A stretch of DNA of 25,935 bases, from positions 1 through 25,935 of IMG/VR virus record IMGVR_UViG_3300021425_001956; one strand, given 5' to 3'. The notes under the pieces are model-generated. The model made no database searches and was not told the DNA's origin. It saw nothing but the letters and a program-made list of their open reading frames with translations. Of the stretch, positions 7,392 to 15,446 are shown piece after piece (the first letter of the stretch is position 1; each line of letters opens with the position of its first letter). This DNA is from a virus. A program made the translations under genes and the position numbers.

Positions 7392-7543
7392 TGACTGAAG
7401 CGCTTAAAAAATATTTCGAAAATGGTGGCACAATTACAAAGTGTCGACCTTCTAACAAACGTCCAGAGCCACGCAGATATTCTGGTTCTACAGCAAATCG
7501 TGGTCGCAAAGCTGAAACATTAGGTGATAGGAGATATTTCTAA
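7391..7543 (+). CDS. Basic phage protein of unknown function, 50 aa
   Basis: ATG 7391 overlaps the previous stop and the frame ends in TAA 7541-7543, overlapping the next ATG. The first 13 residues are helical (MTEALKKYFENGG). The rest is very basic and poor in hydrophobic residues (CRPSNKRPEPRRY, TANRGRKAETLGDRRYF), which suggests a nucleic-acid-binding tail. GATAGGAG, the ribosome-binding site of the next gene, lies inside its end. Function unknown. Confidence 0.6.
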   Translation: MTEALKKYFENGGTITKCRPSNKRPEPRRYSGSTANRGRKAETLGDRRYF

Positions 7544-7914
7544 TGAAATATTCTTTAAAGGTGCTGCAACGCGCAGCTGAAATTCAAACAAAGAAAAGTT
7601 CGGATTATCAAAATCCGAACTCACGTATTAAACAAGCAGATTACTATGTTCGTGGTTGTTCTACGATCCTCGATACAATCCATGCGAAAGTTCTTCGTAT
7701 GCAATCTGTTTGTGAAGCAATGGAAGCTGATCCAAACTATGGTCAAAACTTCGAATCACTCGAAGACTCTTGTCTTGATCTGATTAACTATGCTTCCTTC
7801 TTTGCCTCATACATGAATGGTGAGATGGAAGGTCAAGACCCAAGTCGTGACATGTTCAATAGACCTGCAAAGGAAACAACAAATGAAAATCGGGATAACA
7901 GCGTCGACGTTTGA
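7543..7914 (+). CDS. Nmad1/DUF1599-like protein
   Basis: This 123-residue protein resembles the nucleotide-modification-associated domain 1 family (DUF1599). It shows KKSSDYQNPNSRIKQADYY, a Leu/Lys-rich helix (TIHAKVLRMQSVCEAM) and the acidic SLEDSCLDLINYASF motif, close to the family's E-x3-D-L-I-N-Y-A signature. Nmad domains were defined by their association with modified-base genes in phages; their chemistry is not settled. It lies just upstream of a cytidylyltransferase and a TS-fold gene, which fits that theme. The end overlaps the next gene by 32 bases. Confidence 0.6.
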   Translation: MKYSLKVLQRAAEIQTKKSSDYQNPNSRIKQADYYVRGCSTILDTIHAKVLRMQSVCEAMEADPNYGQNFESLEDSCLDLINYASFFASYMNGEMEGQDPSRDMFNRPAKETTNENRDNSVDV

Positions 7915-8329
7915 TCTGTTACACGCAGGTCACATCGAAATGTTGCGTGAAGCGAAAGCTCAATGCGACTATTTAATTTGTGCTCTACAAATCGATCCAA
8001 GTATTGATAGGCCAGAAAAAAATCAACCCGTACAGACGATCGTAGAGCGTTACACTCAACTTGATGCCGTAAAGTTTGTAGATGAAATTATACCGTACTT
8101 ACATGAAACAGATCTCGAAGATATCCTCCAAATGCGTGCAATCACTGTACGAATACTGGGTGAGGAATACCGCGATCGCGATTTTACTGGTCGTGATATT
8201 TGTAAACAGCGAGATATTGATCTCTATTTTAACAAACGCGACCACCGTTTCTCCTCTAGCGGCTTGAGACAGCGCGTACACGGTTTAGAAATAAAAAAGG
8301 AGGTAATGGGTGATGCTCACAGTAAATGA
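7883..8329 (+). CDS. Cytidylyltransferase-family nucleotidyltransferase (TagD-like)
   Basis: The 148-residue protein has the nucleotidyltransferase HxGH motif at H14-A-G-H17 within ITASTFDLLHAGH. The downstream signature, ISSTxxR in relatives, appears as FSSSGLRQR. Length and pattern match glycerol-3-phosphate or ethanolamine-phosphate cytidylyltransferases, which activate a phosphorylated alcohol as a CDP derivative. The true substrate cannot be told. The start is ATG 7883 inside the end of the Nmad1-like gene; the longer upstream frame is not needed. The end overlaps the next gene. Confidence 0.85.
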   Translation: MKIGITASTFDLLHAGHIEMLREAKAQCDYLICALQIDPSIDRPEKNQPVQTIVERYTQLDAVKFVDEIIPYLHETDLEDILQMRAITVRILGEEYRDRDFTGRDICKQRDIDLYFNKRDHRFSSSGLRQRVHGLEIKKEVMGDAHSK

Positions 8330-8981
8330 TATCCGAAAATATTTTATTCAGGAGTTACAAGATGAAAATTTCACGGTGGATCGCACAGACTCAAAGACCA
8401 TCGAACTTATCGGTGCAAGTTTCATCGCTGATGAGGAAGCAATCTTTGGTGAGCCGAATATTCCTTATATTGATGCTGAGCTCGATTGGTATCTTAACTG
8501 TTCAACTAACATCAACGATATCGGATATAAAGACGAGCCTCCAAAGGCTTGGACATATGCAGCAAATAAATACGGAGAAATTAACAGTAATTATGGAAAA
8601 CTCATCTTCGATGATAAATACTACAGACAGTACGACAACGTCCTCAACGAACTAGCGGACAATCCTTTTAGTCGTCGTGCTACAATGGTTTATACACGAC
8701 CTTCGATATGGACAGAGTTCAATGAGAATGGTAAAAACGATTTTATTTGTACTAATGCTGTTACTTATTACATACGCGATGACCAAGTCCACGCTGTATG
8801 CCAAATGCGATCAAACGACGTCGTGTTTGGATACAAGAATGATTATGCTTGGCAGCGTTATGTAATGGATCTCGTTGCAACCGATCTGTCTGGTGGCAAT
8901 AAAAACTACACTGCTGGTAATCTATATTGGCAAGTGCAAAACCTCCACGTTTACGAAAGGCATTTTGATCTTGTCAAATAA
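8313..8981 (+). CDS. Thymidylate synthase-fold enzyme, probable dCMP hydroxymethylase
   Basis: From ATG 8313 (222 aa) the protein aligns without gaps to E. coli ThyA around the active site: catalytic C146 (FICTNA), R166-S-x-D169, G173 and, further on, H-x-Y (LHVYERH, H212). The residue at 177 is Asp where thymidylate synthases have Asn. Asn to Asp here is the known switch from dUMP to dCMP recognition in T4 dCMP hydroxymethylase (gp42). A ThyX elsewhere in the window already covers dTMP synthesis. The protein is shorter than ThyA (264 aa). AAGGAGG is at 8297-8303; GTG 8310 is an alternative start. The product would be 5-hydroxymethyl-dCMP. Confidence 0.75.
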   Translation: MLTVNDIRKYFIQELQDENFTVDRTDSKTIELIGASFIADEEAIFGEPNIPYIDAELDWYLNCSTNINDIGYKDEPPKAWTYAANKYGEINSNYGKLIFDDKYYRQYDNVLNELADNPFSRRATMVYTRPSIWTEFNENGKNDFICTNAVTYYIRDDQVHAVCQMRSNDVVFGYKNDYAWQRYVMDLVATDLSGGNKNYTAGNLYWQVQNLHVYERHFDLVK

Positions 8982-9444
8982 ATGGGATCTACGTTTCCTT
9001 GAATTAGCAAGAGGCATAGCTGAATGGTCAAAAGATCCTTCACGTAAAATCGGTGCGATTGCAGTCGATGACCGGTCTGTTGTGGCTCAAGGTTATAACG
9101 GTTTCCCACGTGGCATTGAAGACTATGCCGAGCGATACGAAGATCGCGATCTCAAATACAAGTTAGTCGTTCATGCAGAAATGAACGTCATATATAATGC
9201 TACGTACAATGGAGTATCTCTTGATGGTGCAACGTTGTACGTATGGGGTTTGCCAGTTTGTGGTGACTGCGCCAAGGGTGTGATACAAACTGGAATTAAA
9301 AGAGTGGTGATGCCCAAACAGGATATCCCAGAACATTGGGCAGAATCATGGAACTTAACAAAACAAATGTTCGAAGAGACGAACGTAAGATGGGAGTTTA
9401 TCGATGTCAGCAACACAGGAATGGATCAAAGAACAATTTGCTAG
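8971..9444 (+). CDS. cd: Deoxycytidylate deaminase
   Basis: The zinc-dependent deaminase fold is clear: H68-A-E70 (VVHAEMNVI) supplies one ligand and the proton shuttle, and C97/C100 (LPVCGDC) supply the other ligands. GYNGFPRG is the usual substrate loop. It converts dCMP to dUMP, feeding dTMP synthesis by ThyX. The frame runs back into the upstream gene, and no ATG precedes the domain. TTG 8971 (MSNKWDLRF) with GAAAGG ten bases upstream is the best start; TTG 8965 is also possible. It overlaps the TS-like gene by 11 bases, so the two enzymes that compete for dCMP are coupled. Confidence 0.9.
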   Translation: MSNKWDLRFLELARGIAEWSKDPSRKIGAIAVDDRSVVAQGYNGFPRGIEDYAERYEDRDLKYKLVVHAEMNVIYNATYNGVSLDGATLYVWGLPVCGDCAKGVIQTGIKRVVMPKQDIPEHWAESWNLTKQMFEETNVRWEFIDVSNTGMDQRTIC

Positions 9445-9556
9445 AGATTCAAAACCGGTGATCACCGAGTATTCATTGCAAAAAGAGGTAAATGAATTAA
9501 GGGAAGACGTAAAGAAACTTCAAGAAGACATATCATGGTTAATGCGACAAGGGTAA
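9404..9556 (+). CDS. Short coiled-coil protein, 50 aa
   Basis: ATG 9404 lies within the deaminase end in another frame, with GGGAG (9392-9396) seven bases upstream. The product has an N-terminal WIKEQFARDSKP stretch and a C-terminal heptad helix (SLQKEVNELREDVKKLQEDI) typical of a small dimeric coiled coil. It overlaps both neighbours. The coiled-coil character and ribosome-binding site support it; function unknown. Confidence 0.6.
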   Translation: MSATQEWIKEQFARDSKPVITEYSLQKEVNELREDVKKLQEDISWLMRQG

Positions 9557-9918
9557 TTGTAATAGGTCATAGTCCAGGCAATTCCAAAATAAAATTTAAA
9601 TCGAAATCACCCACCTTAAGAAGACTCGATATGTGGCTGGGTGAATGTGATGTGAACTTATATAGCTTTGTGAATCTCTGTGCATCCAGTGTCAGTTCTC
9701 TGAAATCAGCACAAATTGATGAAACATTAATTCAAGAATGTATTCAAGGCTATACAAAGATTATAGCATTAGGTAACGAAGTATCACATTATTTCACAAA
9801 AAGAGGTGTGGAGCACTTTCCGGCTCCACACCCTTCTCCACTTAATAGGAAGTTTAACGATAAAACCTTTGAACCGGCAGTAATTAAAGGTTTACAATCG
9901 TATCTAAATAGTGTATAA
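9535..9918 (+). CDS. Uracil-DNA glycosylase superfamily protein
   Basis: The 127-residue protein has a UDG-fold pattern: strand plus GHSPG at 11-15 (RVIVIGHSPGNS), LYSFVNLCAS, TKIIALGNEVSHYF, and the H-P-S-P-L-N-R motif at 99-105 matching the HPSPLS motif of UDGs. It is shorter than UNG and lacks the canonical GQDPYH water-activating loop. It may be a specialised glycosylase or a base- or nucleotide-binding relative. It sits beside the putative cytosine-modification genes. The start is ATG 9535 inside the previous small gene. A 10-bp inverted repeat lies in its coding sequence. Confidence 0.65.
   Translation: MVNATRVIVIGHSPGNSKIKFKSKSPTLRRLDMWLGECDVNLYSFVNLCASSVSSLKSAQIDETLIQECIQGYTKIIALGNEVSHYFTKRGVEHFPAPHPSPLNRKFNDKTFEPAVIKGLQSYLNSV
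9805..9832 (+). repeat. Perfect 10-bp inverted repeat inside the UDG-like gene
   Basis: GGTGTGGAGC (9805-9814) and GCTCCACACC (9823-9832) are exact complements around an eight-base loop. The arms are much more GC-rich than the surroundings. There is no T-run after it, so it is not a standard terminator. It spans the codons leading into the HPSP motif. Confidence 0.6.
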
Positions 9919-9919
9919 T
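9891..9919 (+). promoter_or_regulatory. Early-type promoter for the sugar block
   Basis: TTTACA (9891-9896), 17 bp, TATAAT (9914-9919). It lies in the last codons of the UDG-like gene; the next gene begins 23 bases later. This is the only member of the family without TG one base before the -10. Confidence 0.72.
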
Positions 9920-9941
9920 ATTATGAAACACGGAGTATATC

Positions 9942-10958
9942 ATGAAGATCTTGATCACCGGCATGAACAAGCAACAGTGCACCGAAAACTTTTACAAGGG
10001 TTCACAGCTTAAAATTATTCCTTCACATATTTCTCTGATCGCATGCCTCAGAGATATGGGACATACCGTCGAACAGCGTATCGTCACCATCGGTGAAGAC
10101 CTTTCCTCATACGACAAAATTATTTGTTACATCCACAATCCATCAGGTTTTGCAGGCTTTGTGTATAATGCTTTATGGCTAATCAATGAAGTACCTGACT
10201 GTGTACTTGCATTTGATGACTGGCAGACTGACAGCATTTACAAAGGTCTTACCGCACTTGAAGATACTGAAAAACTTTTCCGTAAATATGTTCTCGATGG
10301 TCATAAGCATATACCTGATAACATTCGAGATTATGAAAAGCAATTGTTGCAAGGTATCTCAATTGTAAAACAGAAAAAGAATAAGATGTTGATCAGCGCA
10401 TTTGCTGGCGGTAATCTTACAAGACTGCTGGATTATCCTGAAGAACTTATGTTCTCTTTTAATCCAAACCCATATCATATCAACTTACAATCCAACTTCA
10501 ATCCACTCTTTGAAGAGAAAGCTCGTGTATTTAACTTTGCCGGGTTAATGCAAGATAAAACAAAGAAGTGGGTTAAAGACCAGAGCATCGGTGAATGGGA
10601 ACTCAAGAAATACGGTTCTCGAAAAGATGGTCAAGATCGTGTAACCGAACCAGAGATGGTCAACATATATGGACAGCAATGGGGTATCCTCATGCCAGGA
10701 TATTTCCATGCTGGCTCTGGCTGGTGGCGAGCAAGACCGCTTCAAGTTGCAGATGCCGGCTCGATTCTGATCGGCGATTGGAAAGAGATGGTGATCTACT
10801 ACGATGACGACGAACTCGCTTCTCTCAAAGGTCAGTGGATTACGTTGATGAGTGATAAACAGCTCGAAGAAGTAGCACACGCCCAAAAAGAAGCCATATA
10901 TAAAACACACCCGCTGGACAAAGGTGTACAGCAGGATGAGTTAAGGAGAATCCTATGA
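9942..10958 (+). CDS. Glycosyltransferase-like protein (GT-B-like)
   Basis: The 338-residue protein begins like a Rossmann-type domain (MKILITGMNKQQ, then SLIACLRDMGHTVEQR and YDKIICYIHNPSG). The second half contains AGSGWWRARPLQVADAGSILIGDWKEMV, the position where GT-B enzymes bind the sugar nucleotide (R-x-x-E/Q-x-x-x-x-G). Membership in a named GT family cannot be shown by eye. The mutase and epimerase that follow overlap head to tail, which suggests it uses the sugar they make. Target could be modified DNA, virion or cell surface. ATG 9942 has CGGAG upstream. Confidence 0.5.
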   Translation: MKILITGMNKQQCTENFYKGSQLKIIPSHISLIACLRDMGHTVEQRIVTIGEDLSSYDKIICYIHNPSGFAGFVYNALWLINEVPDCVLAFDDWQTDSIYKGLTALEDTEKLFRKYVLDGHKHIPDNIRDYEKQLLQGISIVKQKKNKMLISAFAGGNLTRLLDYPEELMFSFNPNPYHINLQSNFNPLFEEKARVFNFAGLMQDKTKKWVKDQSIGEWELKKYGSRKDGQDRVTEPEMVNIYGQQWGILMPGYFHAGSGWWRARPLQVADAGSILIGDWKEMVIYYDDDELASLKGQWITLMSDKQLEEVAHAQKEAIYKTHPLDKGVQQDELRRIL

Positions 10959-11965
10959 AGATATTAGTTGTAGGTGCGGGCTTTGCAGGTGCTACGGTTG
11001 CTCGCATTCTTGCAGAAGAAGGTCATGAGATTACGGTAATCGATAAACGTGATCACGTGGCTGGTAATGCGTATGACTATACAAACGAGTATGGCATTCG
11101 TGTACACAAATATGGTCCTCATCTCTTTCATACAAATAACAAGAAGGTCTTTGATTTTCTTGGTCGATTTACTGAATGGGTACCGTATCGTCATAAAGCA
11201 AAAGCTCAGCTTGAAGATGGTCGATATGTACCGTTTCCCGCAAATCGAATTACGAAAGAGATTGTAGGCGAAGAAAACATTCTCGACATTTTCTTCAGAC
11301 CGTATACAAGAAAGATGTGGGGTAAAGAACTTGAAGAGCTTGATCCGAGTATTATTAAGCGTGTACCTGTTAAAGATAATGACAATGAAGATTATTTTCC
11401 AAAAGATAATTACCAAGCGTTACCACTCTTTGGCTATACAGACTTGGTTACACGTATGCTCGACCATGAGAATATCGACGTAAGATTGAATGTGTCTTTC
11501 GATAAGGTATGGCTTAATTACTCGGATCATTGTTTCAACTCGATGCCAATCGACGAGTACTTTGATTTCAATCATGGTGAATTACCGTATCGTTCAATTA
11601 AATTCCACAATACAGATCTTCCGATGTCGAAGGTTCTTCCGACTACGACTGTAAACTTTACACATGATGGTCCATATACAAGAGTTACAGAATGGAAGAA
11701 CATGCCATGTCATGGTTACAATTCAAACTTTACGACATTGACATACGAAGAACCCTGTGATTATCGAGACAACGATATGGAAAGATACTATCCAGTCAAA
11801 GATGTCGACGGTGAGAATCGTGAGAGATACGAGAAATATAAAGAAATGATCAGTCCAAATATGACCTTCATCGGTCGTTGTGGTCAGTATGTTTATGTTG
11901 ACATGCATCAGGCGGTGAACTCAAGCATACAAGTTGCAGAGAAATTTATAAAGGAAAACACATGA
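10955..11965 (+). CDS. glf: UDP-galactopyranose mutase
   Basis: This FAD enzyme interconverts UDP-galactopyranose and UDP-galactofuranose; relatives also act on UDP-arabinopyranose. The 336-residue protein has the dinucleotide-binding GAGFAGA at 7-13, the family motif DHVAGNAYDY with HKYGPHLFHTNN, the FFRPYTRKMWGKELEELDPSIIKRVP segment, and the C-terminal FIGRCGQYVYVDMHQAV that closes the FAD site. Length is near the bacterial norm (about 370-390), slightly short. It overlaps both neighbours by four bases (ATGA), so all three are translated as one unit. Confidence 0.95.
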   Translation: MKILVVGAGFAGATVARILAEEGHEITVIDKRDHVAGNAYDYTNEYGIRVHKYGPHLFHTNNKKVFDFLGRFTEWVPYRHKAKAQLEDGRYVPFPANRITKEIVGEENILDIFFRPYTRKMWGKELEELDPSIIKRVPVKDNDNEDYFPKDNYQALPLFGYTDLVTRMLDHENIDVRLNVSFDKVWLNYSDHCFNSMPIDEYFDFNHGELPYRSIKFHNTDLPMSKVLPTTTVNFTHDGPYTRVTEWKNMPCHGYNSNFTTLTYEEPCDYRDNDMERYYPVKDVDGENRERYEKYKEMISPNMTFIGRCGQYVYVDMHQAVNSSIQVAEKFIKENT

Positions 11966-12720
11966 AAATTTCATTAACAGGTGCCAGTGGATTTATTGGC
12001 AATCATCTTCTGACAAAGCTGTGGGATGATGGACACGAAGTCATGAAGTGGGATCGTAAGAGCGGTCGGGATATCAAAGACTGGGAACTCGAAGGCTGTG
12101 ACTTTGTAGTTCATCTTGCTGCCGATGCAGATGTACGTCGTTCGATCCTTGAACCAGATCTGTACTGGGATAATAACGTCGAGACTACCAAACGTATTCA
12201 AGAAATTTGTAGAGTCAATCAAGTCCCGCTGGTCTATGCATCTTCTTCTTGTATTCATGCATGGCATAAATCGCCGTATGGTATCAGTAAGCGTGTCAAC
12301 GAGATCACAGCTTATACTACACCGTTTGGCGTCAATAATCAGGTCGGTCTTCGCTTTACGACAGTCTACGGTGATGGTGCTCGTGATACCATGTTTATGG
12401 GTAAGTTAATGAGAGGCGAAGTCAAGTACGCAACAAATCACGTTCGTGACTTTATTCATGTCGATGATGTTGTAAAAGCCATCATGATCTTTATAAATAC
12501 AGGTACCAAAGGTAAACTTCCAGCGTATGACGTTGGTACTGGAACTGGCCATATTGTATCTAAGCTCGCACAAATCAAATATCCGAATATCGAAATCCGA
12601 GAGGGTGACGACTGCGAAGCACAGGATAATACAGCAGACAATTCTGATCTAAGAGCACTCGGTTGGGAACCGACAATAAATGCTCGTGGCTATGTACAAA
12701 ACAATGGAAATGTGATATAA
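11962..12720 (+). CDS. NAD-dependent sugar epimerase/dehydratase (extended SDR)
   Basis: The 252-residue protein has the NAD motif GASGFIG at 7-13, LAADADVR, the serine strand YASSSC (92-97) and catalytic Y106-x3-K110 (SPYGISK). RDFIHVDD, typical of extended SDRs such as GalE and RmlB, follows. It likely acts on a nucleotide sugar, for example making the UDP-hexose or UDP-pentose used by the mutase upstream. It is shorter than GalE (about 340). The last codons hold the promoter for uvsX. Confidence 0.9.
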   Translation: MKISLTGASGFIGNHLLTKLWDDGHEVMKWDRKSGRDIKDWELEGCDFVVHLAADADVRRSILEPDLYWDNNVETTKRIQEICRVNQVPLVYASSSCIHAWHKSPYGISKRVNEITAYTTPFGVNNQVGLRFTTVYGDGARDTMFMGKLMRGEVKYATNHVRDFIHVDDVVKAIMIFINTGTKGKLPAYDVGTGTGHIVSKLAQIKYPNIEIREGDDCEAQDNTADNSDLRALGWEPTINARGYVQNNGNVI

Positions 12721-12721
12721 T
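12693..12721 (+). promoter_or_regulatory. Early-type promoter for uvsX
   Basis: TGTACA (12693-12698), 17 bp, TATAAT (12716-12721), extended -10 TGA. The -35 lies in the 3' end of the epimerase gene, and uvsX starts about 20 bases after the -10. Confidence 0.82.
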
Positions 12722-12741
12722 TATCCAGAAGGAGATAATGC

Positions 12742-13788
12742 ATGTCGATTATGGATAAACTCAAGAAGAACAGTAAAGTCAAAGAAACTTCTGTTCTATC
12801 TGAATCAAAATTCTTTACAGAGAAAGATATGGTTGCAACAGATGTTCCAATGATGAACGTTGCTCTGTCTGGCTCTATGGATGGCGGTCTTGCGCCCGGT
12901 CTGACGGTACTTGCGGGCCCATCAAAACACTTTAAGACCTCGTTTGGTCTGATTATGGCAGCAGCTTATTTGAGAAAATACAAAGACGCTGTGCTTCTCT
13001 TCTACGATTCAGAGTTTGGTTCACCCCAAGCTTATTTCGAACAGTATGATATCGATACATCGCGTGTCCTTCATACACCGATTACGAACGTAGAAGAACT
13101 CAAGTTTGATCTGATCGGTCAACTTGAACAACTCGATCGTAAAGACAAAGTCGTCGTTATGATTGATTCTGTTGGTAACCTAGCATCTAAAAAAGAATTG
13201 GAAGATGCTATCAACGAGAAGTCGGTTGCAGATATGTCACGTGCGAAAGCACTTAAAGGTCTGTTCCGTATGACAACTCCGTATCTGAACATGAAAGATA
13301 TTCCACTGATTGCAGTCAATCATACTTACATGGAAATCGGTCTGTTCCCGAAAGCTGTAGTATCTGGTGGTACAGGTATTTACTATTCGGCAGATAATAT
13401 CTGGATTCTTGGTCGTCGTCAGAACAAACAAGGCACTGAAGTGACTGGCTATGATTTTGTAATTAATGTGGAGAAATCGCGTTATGTTAAAGAAAAATCT
13501 AAAATCCCTATTAGCGTCTCTTGGAGCGGTGGTGTCGAGCGGTATTCTGGTCTACTCGACGTGGCTCTCGCAGGGAACTTTGTTGCAAAGCCTAGCAATG
13601 GTTGGTATTCTCGTGTCGATACTAGCACTGGAGAGTTCCTCGGAACCAAAGTCCGAGAAAAAGAAACCCTAAGTGAAGAGTTCTGGAAGCCAATCTTTGA
13701 CGAGACAAACTTCGCAGAATATATAAAAGAAAGCTTCTCAATCGGTGGCAATCGTTCGAACGAACTGGATATCGAAAATGAAGCATGA
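12742..13788 (+). CDS. uvsX: RecA-like recombinase UvsX
   Basis: The 348-residue strand-exchange ATPase has Walker A as GPSKHFKTS (59-67), Walker B as VVVMIDSVGNL (D142), and the DNA-binding loop region MSRAKALKGLFRMTTPYLN. The GGTGIYYSADNIWILGRRQ segment is typical of T4-type UvsX. It coats single-stranded DNA for recombination-dependent replication and repair. ATG 12742 follows AAGGAG (12729-12734) and its own promoter. As in T4, it lies just before the gp41 helicase gene. Confidence 0.97.
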   Translation: MSIMDKLKKNSKVKETSVLSESKFFTEKDMVATDVPMMNVALSGSMDGGLAPGLTVLAGPSKHFKTSFGLIMAAAYLRKYKDAVLLFYDSEFGSPQAYFEQYDIDTSRVLHTPITNVEELKFDLIGQLEQLDRKDKVVVMIDSVGNLASKKELEDAINEKSVADMSRAKALKGLFRMTTPYLNMKDIPLIAVNHTYMEIGLFPKAVVSGGTGIYYSADNIWILGRRQNKQGTEVTGYDFVINVEKSRYVKEKSKIPISVSWSGGVERYSGLLDVALAGNFVAKPSNGWYSRVDTSTGEFLGTKVREKETLSEEFWKPIFDETNFAEYIKESFSIGGNRSNELDIENEA

Positions 13789-14116
13789 GGAAAATGTCAC
13801 CTTTGAATTTGTTCCAGACGGCGATGACGCCTGGGCAATTCGAATCCTCAAAGGTGTATATAACGAAACAGTTATCAAATTTGGTGCCATCCGTTTTAAT
13901 GAAGAAGCGGAAGGTACCATGTCCTTTGACTTTTCAATTATTGAATCGCCAGACGGAGACTTGACAGTCGAAGATACAGACCTACAAGATTTCGCTGGCG
14001 ATGTCTTACAAGAGATTATACGTGACGCTATCGAAAAAGATAACGGCACTATTGGATTTAGGGAAATGAATGAAAGCGAATCTCGAACAAACAATCCTTC
14101 GGAATATTCTGACTGA
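13778..14116 (+). CDS. Phage protein of unknown function between uvsX and gp41, 112 aa
   Basis: ATG 13778 lies in the last codons of uvsX in another frame. The product is acidic, with a predicted beta-rich first half (VTFEFVPDGDDAWAIRILKG, TVIKFGAIRFNEEAEGTMSFDFSII) and a helical second half (DLQDFAGDVLQEIIRDAIEKD). T4 has gene 40 at this position, but no similarity is evident. It overlaps gp41 by 47 bases. Function unknown. Confidence 0.68.
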   Translation: MKHEENVTFEFVPDGDDAWAIRILKGVYNETVIKFGAIRFNEEAEGTMSFDFSIIESPDGDLTVEDTDLQDFAGDVLQEIIRDAIEKDNGTIGFREMNESESRTNNPSEYSD

Positions 14117-15446
14117 CGAAGACTATATGCGGAAGGTTCTTCCGTTTGTCAAGCCAGATTATTTCGAAGGCATTTATCGTATACTGTTTAACGAAGCAGG
14201 AAAATTCGTTGGTAAATACAACAAGCTTCCGACTGCTGAATCGTTTAAGATTGAACTCGATCAATCTGATCGTCTTAGTGGTGAGAACTATACAGTTGCT
14301 GTCGATATCATTCCACAATTATTTTCGAAAGAAGATATTGATGATCAATGGCTACTCGATACAACCGAAAAGTGGTGTCAAGATCGTGCGATCTATAACG
14401 CTGTTATGGAATCAATCTCGATCATTGACGGTAAACATGAAACTCTTACAAAGGGTGCATTGCCGGATCTTTTATCAAAAGCTCTCGGTGTTGCATTCGA
14501 TACAAACGTAGGCCATGACTATGTCGACAACGCAGATCAAAGATGGGATTTCTACAACAAAGAGGAGAGCCGAATTCCTTTCGATCTTGAACTCTTCAAT
14601 TCCATCACGAAAGGCGGTATTCCTAATAAGACTCTCAACATTGCTCTTGCTGGGACCGGCGTTGGTAAGTCTCTATTTATGTGTCACGTTGCTTCTTCCG
14701 CTCTGGTCGATGGTCGTAACGTGTTGTACATTACCATGGAAATGGCTGAAGAAAAGATAGCGGAGAGAATAGATGCGAATCTTCTCAACATTCCAATCGA
14801 TCAATTGGAAAACACTCCAAAAACAATTTTCACTGACAAGGTTAAAAACCTTTCTACAAAGACCAATGGTAAACTCATTATTAAAGAGTATCCTACTGGT
14901 AGCGCTCATGCTGGCCACTTTCGAGCTCTTCTTAATGAACTAAAACTCAAACGTCAATTCGAACCAGATATTATCTTCATCGACTATCTCAATATCTGTG
15001 CCTCTTCTCGTATGAAAGGTATGGGTGGTTCGATCAACTCTTATAACTATATCAAAGCAATTGCGGAGGAATTACGTGGTCTTGCTGTCGAATTTGATGT
15101 ACCTGTTTTCTCTGCGACTCAAACTACTCGTAGTGGATACTCGAATTCAGATGTTGGCCTTGAAGATACATCTGAATCGTTCGGTCTTCCTGCCACTGCT
15201 GATCTTATGTTTGCACTTATCTCGACCGAAGAGTTGGAGCAAATGGGTCAGCTCATGGTTAAGCAACTGAAGAACCGTTATAATGATCCTACTCATCATA
15301 AGCGTTTTATAATTGGTATAGATAGAAGTAAGATGAGACTCTTTGATGCCGAAGAGAATCAACAAACACTCACAGACGATACTCCAGTATTTGATAAGAC
15401 TGGTACTGGCGAAGGTATCGCTAAATTTGCGGATTTTAAGTTCTAA
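14070..15446 (+). CDS. 41: Replicative DNA helicase gp41 (DnaB-like)
   Basis: The 458-residue 5'-3' helicase has an N-terminal helical domain (about 1-150) and a RecA-like C-terminal domain. The latter shows Walker A GTGVGKS (195-201), the MEMAEEKIAERI helix, Walker B IIFIDYLNI (D305), and ATQTTRSGYSNSDVGLEDTSESFGL carrying the sensor and DNA-loop residues. It unwinds the fork and stimulates the primase. The start is ATG 14070 in the end of the preceding gene. The partner primase may be the AEP-like protein at 6095-7036 or a gp61 outside the window. Confidence 0.97.
   Translation: MKANLEQTILRNILTDEDYMRKVLPFVKPDYFEGIYRILFNEAGKFVGKYNKLPTAESFKIELDQSDRLSGENYTVAVDIIPQLFSKEDIDDQWLLDTTEKWCQDRAIYNAVMESISIIDGKHETLTKGALPDLLSKALGVAFDTNVGHDYVDNADQRWDFYNKEESRIPFDLELFNSITKGGIPNKTLNIALAGTGVGKSLFMCHVASSALVDGRNVLYITMEMAEEKIAERIDANLLNIPIDQLENTPKTIFTDKVKNLSTKTNGKLIIKEYPTGSAHAGHFRALLNELKLKRQFEPDIIFIDYLNICASSRMKGMGGSINSYNYIKAIAEELRGLAVEFDVPVFSATQTTRSGYSNSDVGLEDTSESFGLPATADLMFALISTEELEQMGQLMVKQLKNRYNDPTHHKRFIIGIDRSKMRLFDAEENQQTLTDDTPVFDKTGTGEGIAKFADFKF

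Noticed and set aside
9942-10958. Assignment as a specific DNA beta- or alpha-glucosyltransferase
   Set aside because: No family-specific motif could be aligned by eye; only a general GT-B-like layout and the operon context are supported.
12492-12499. TATAAATA on the plus strand in the epimerase gene
   Set aside because: It is internal to coding sequence and the downstream uvsX already has a matched early-type promoter.
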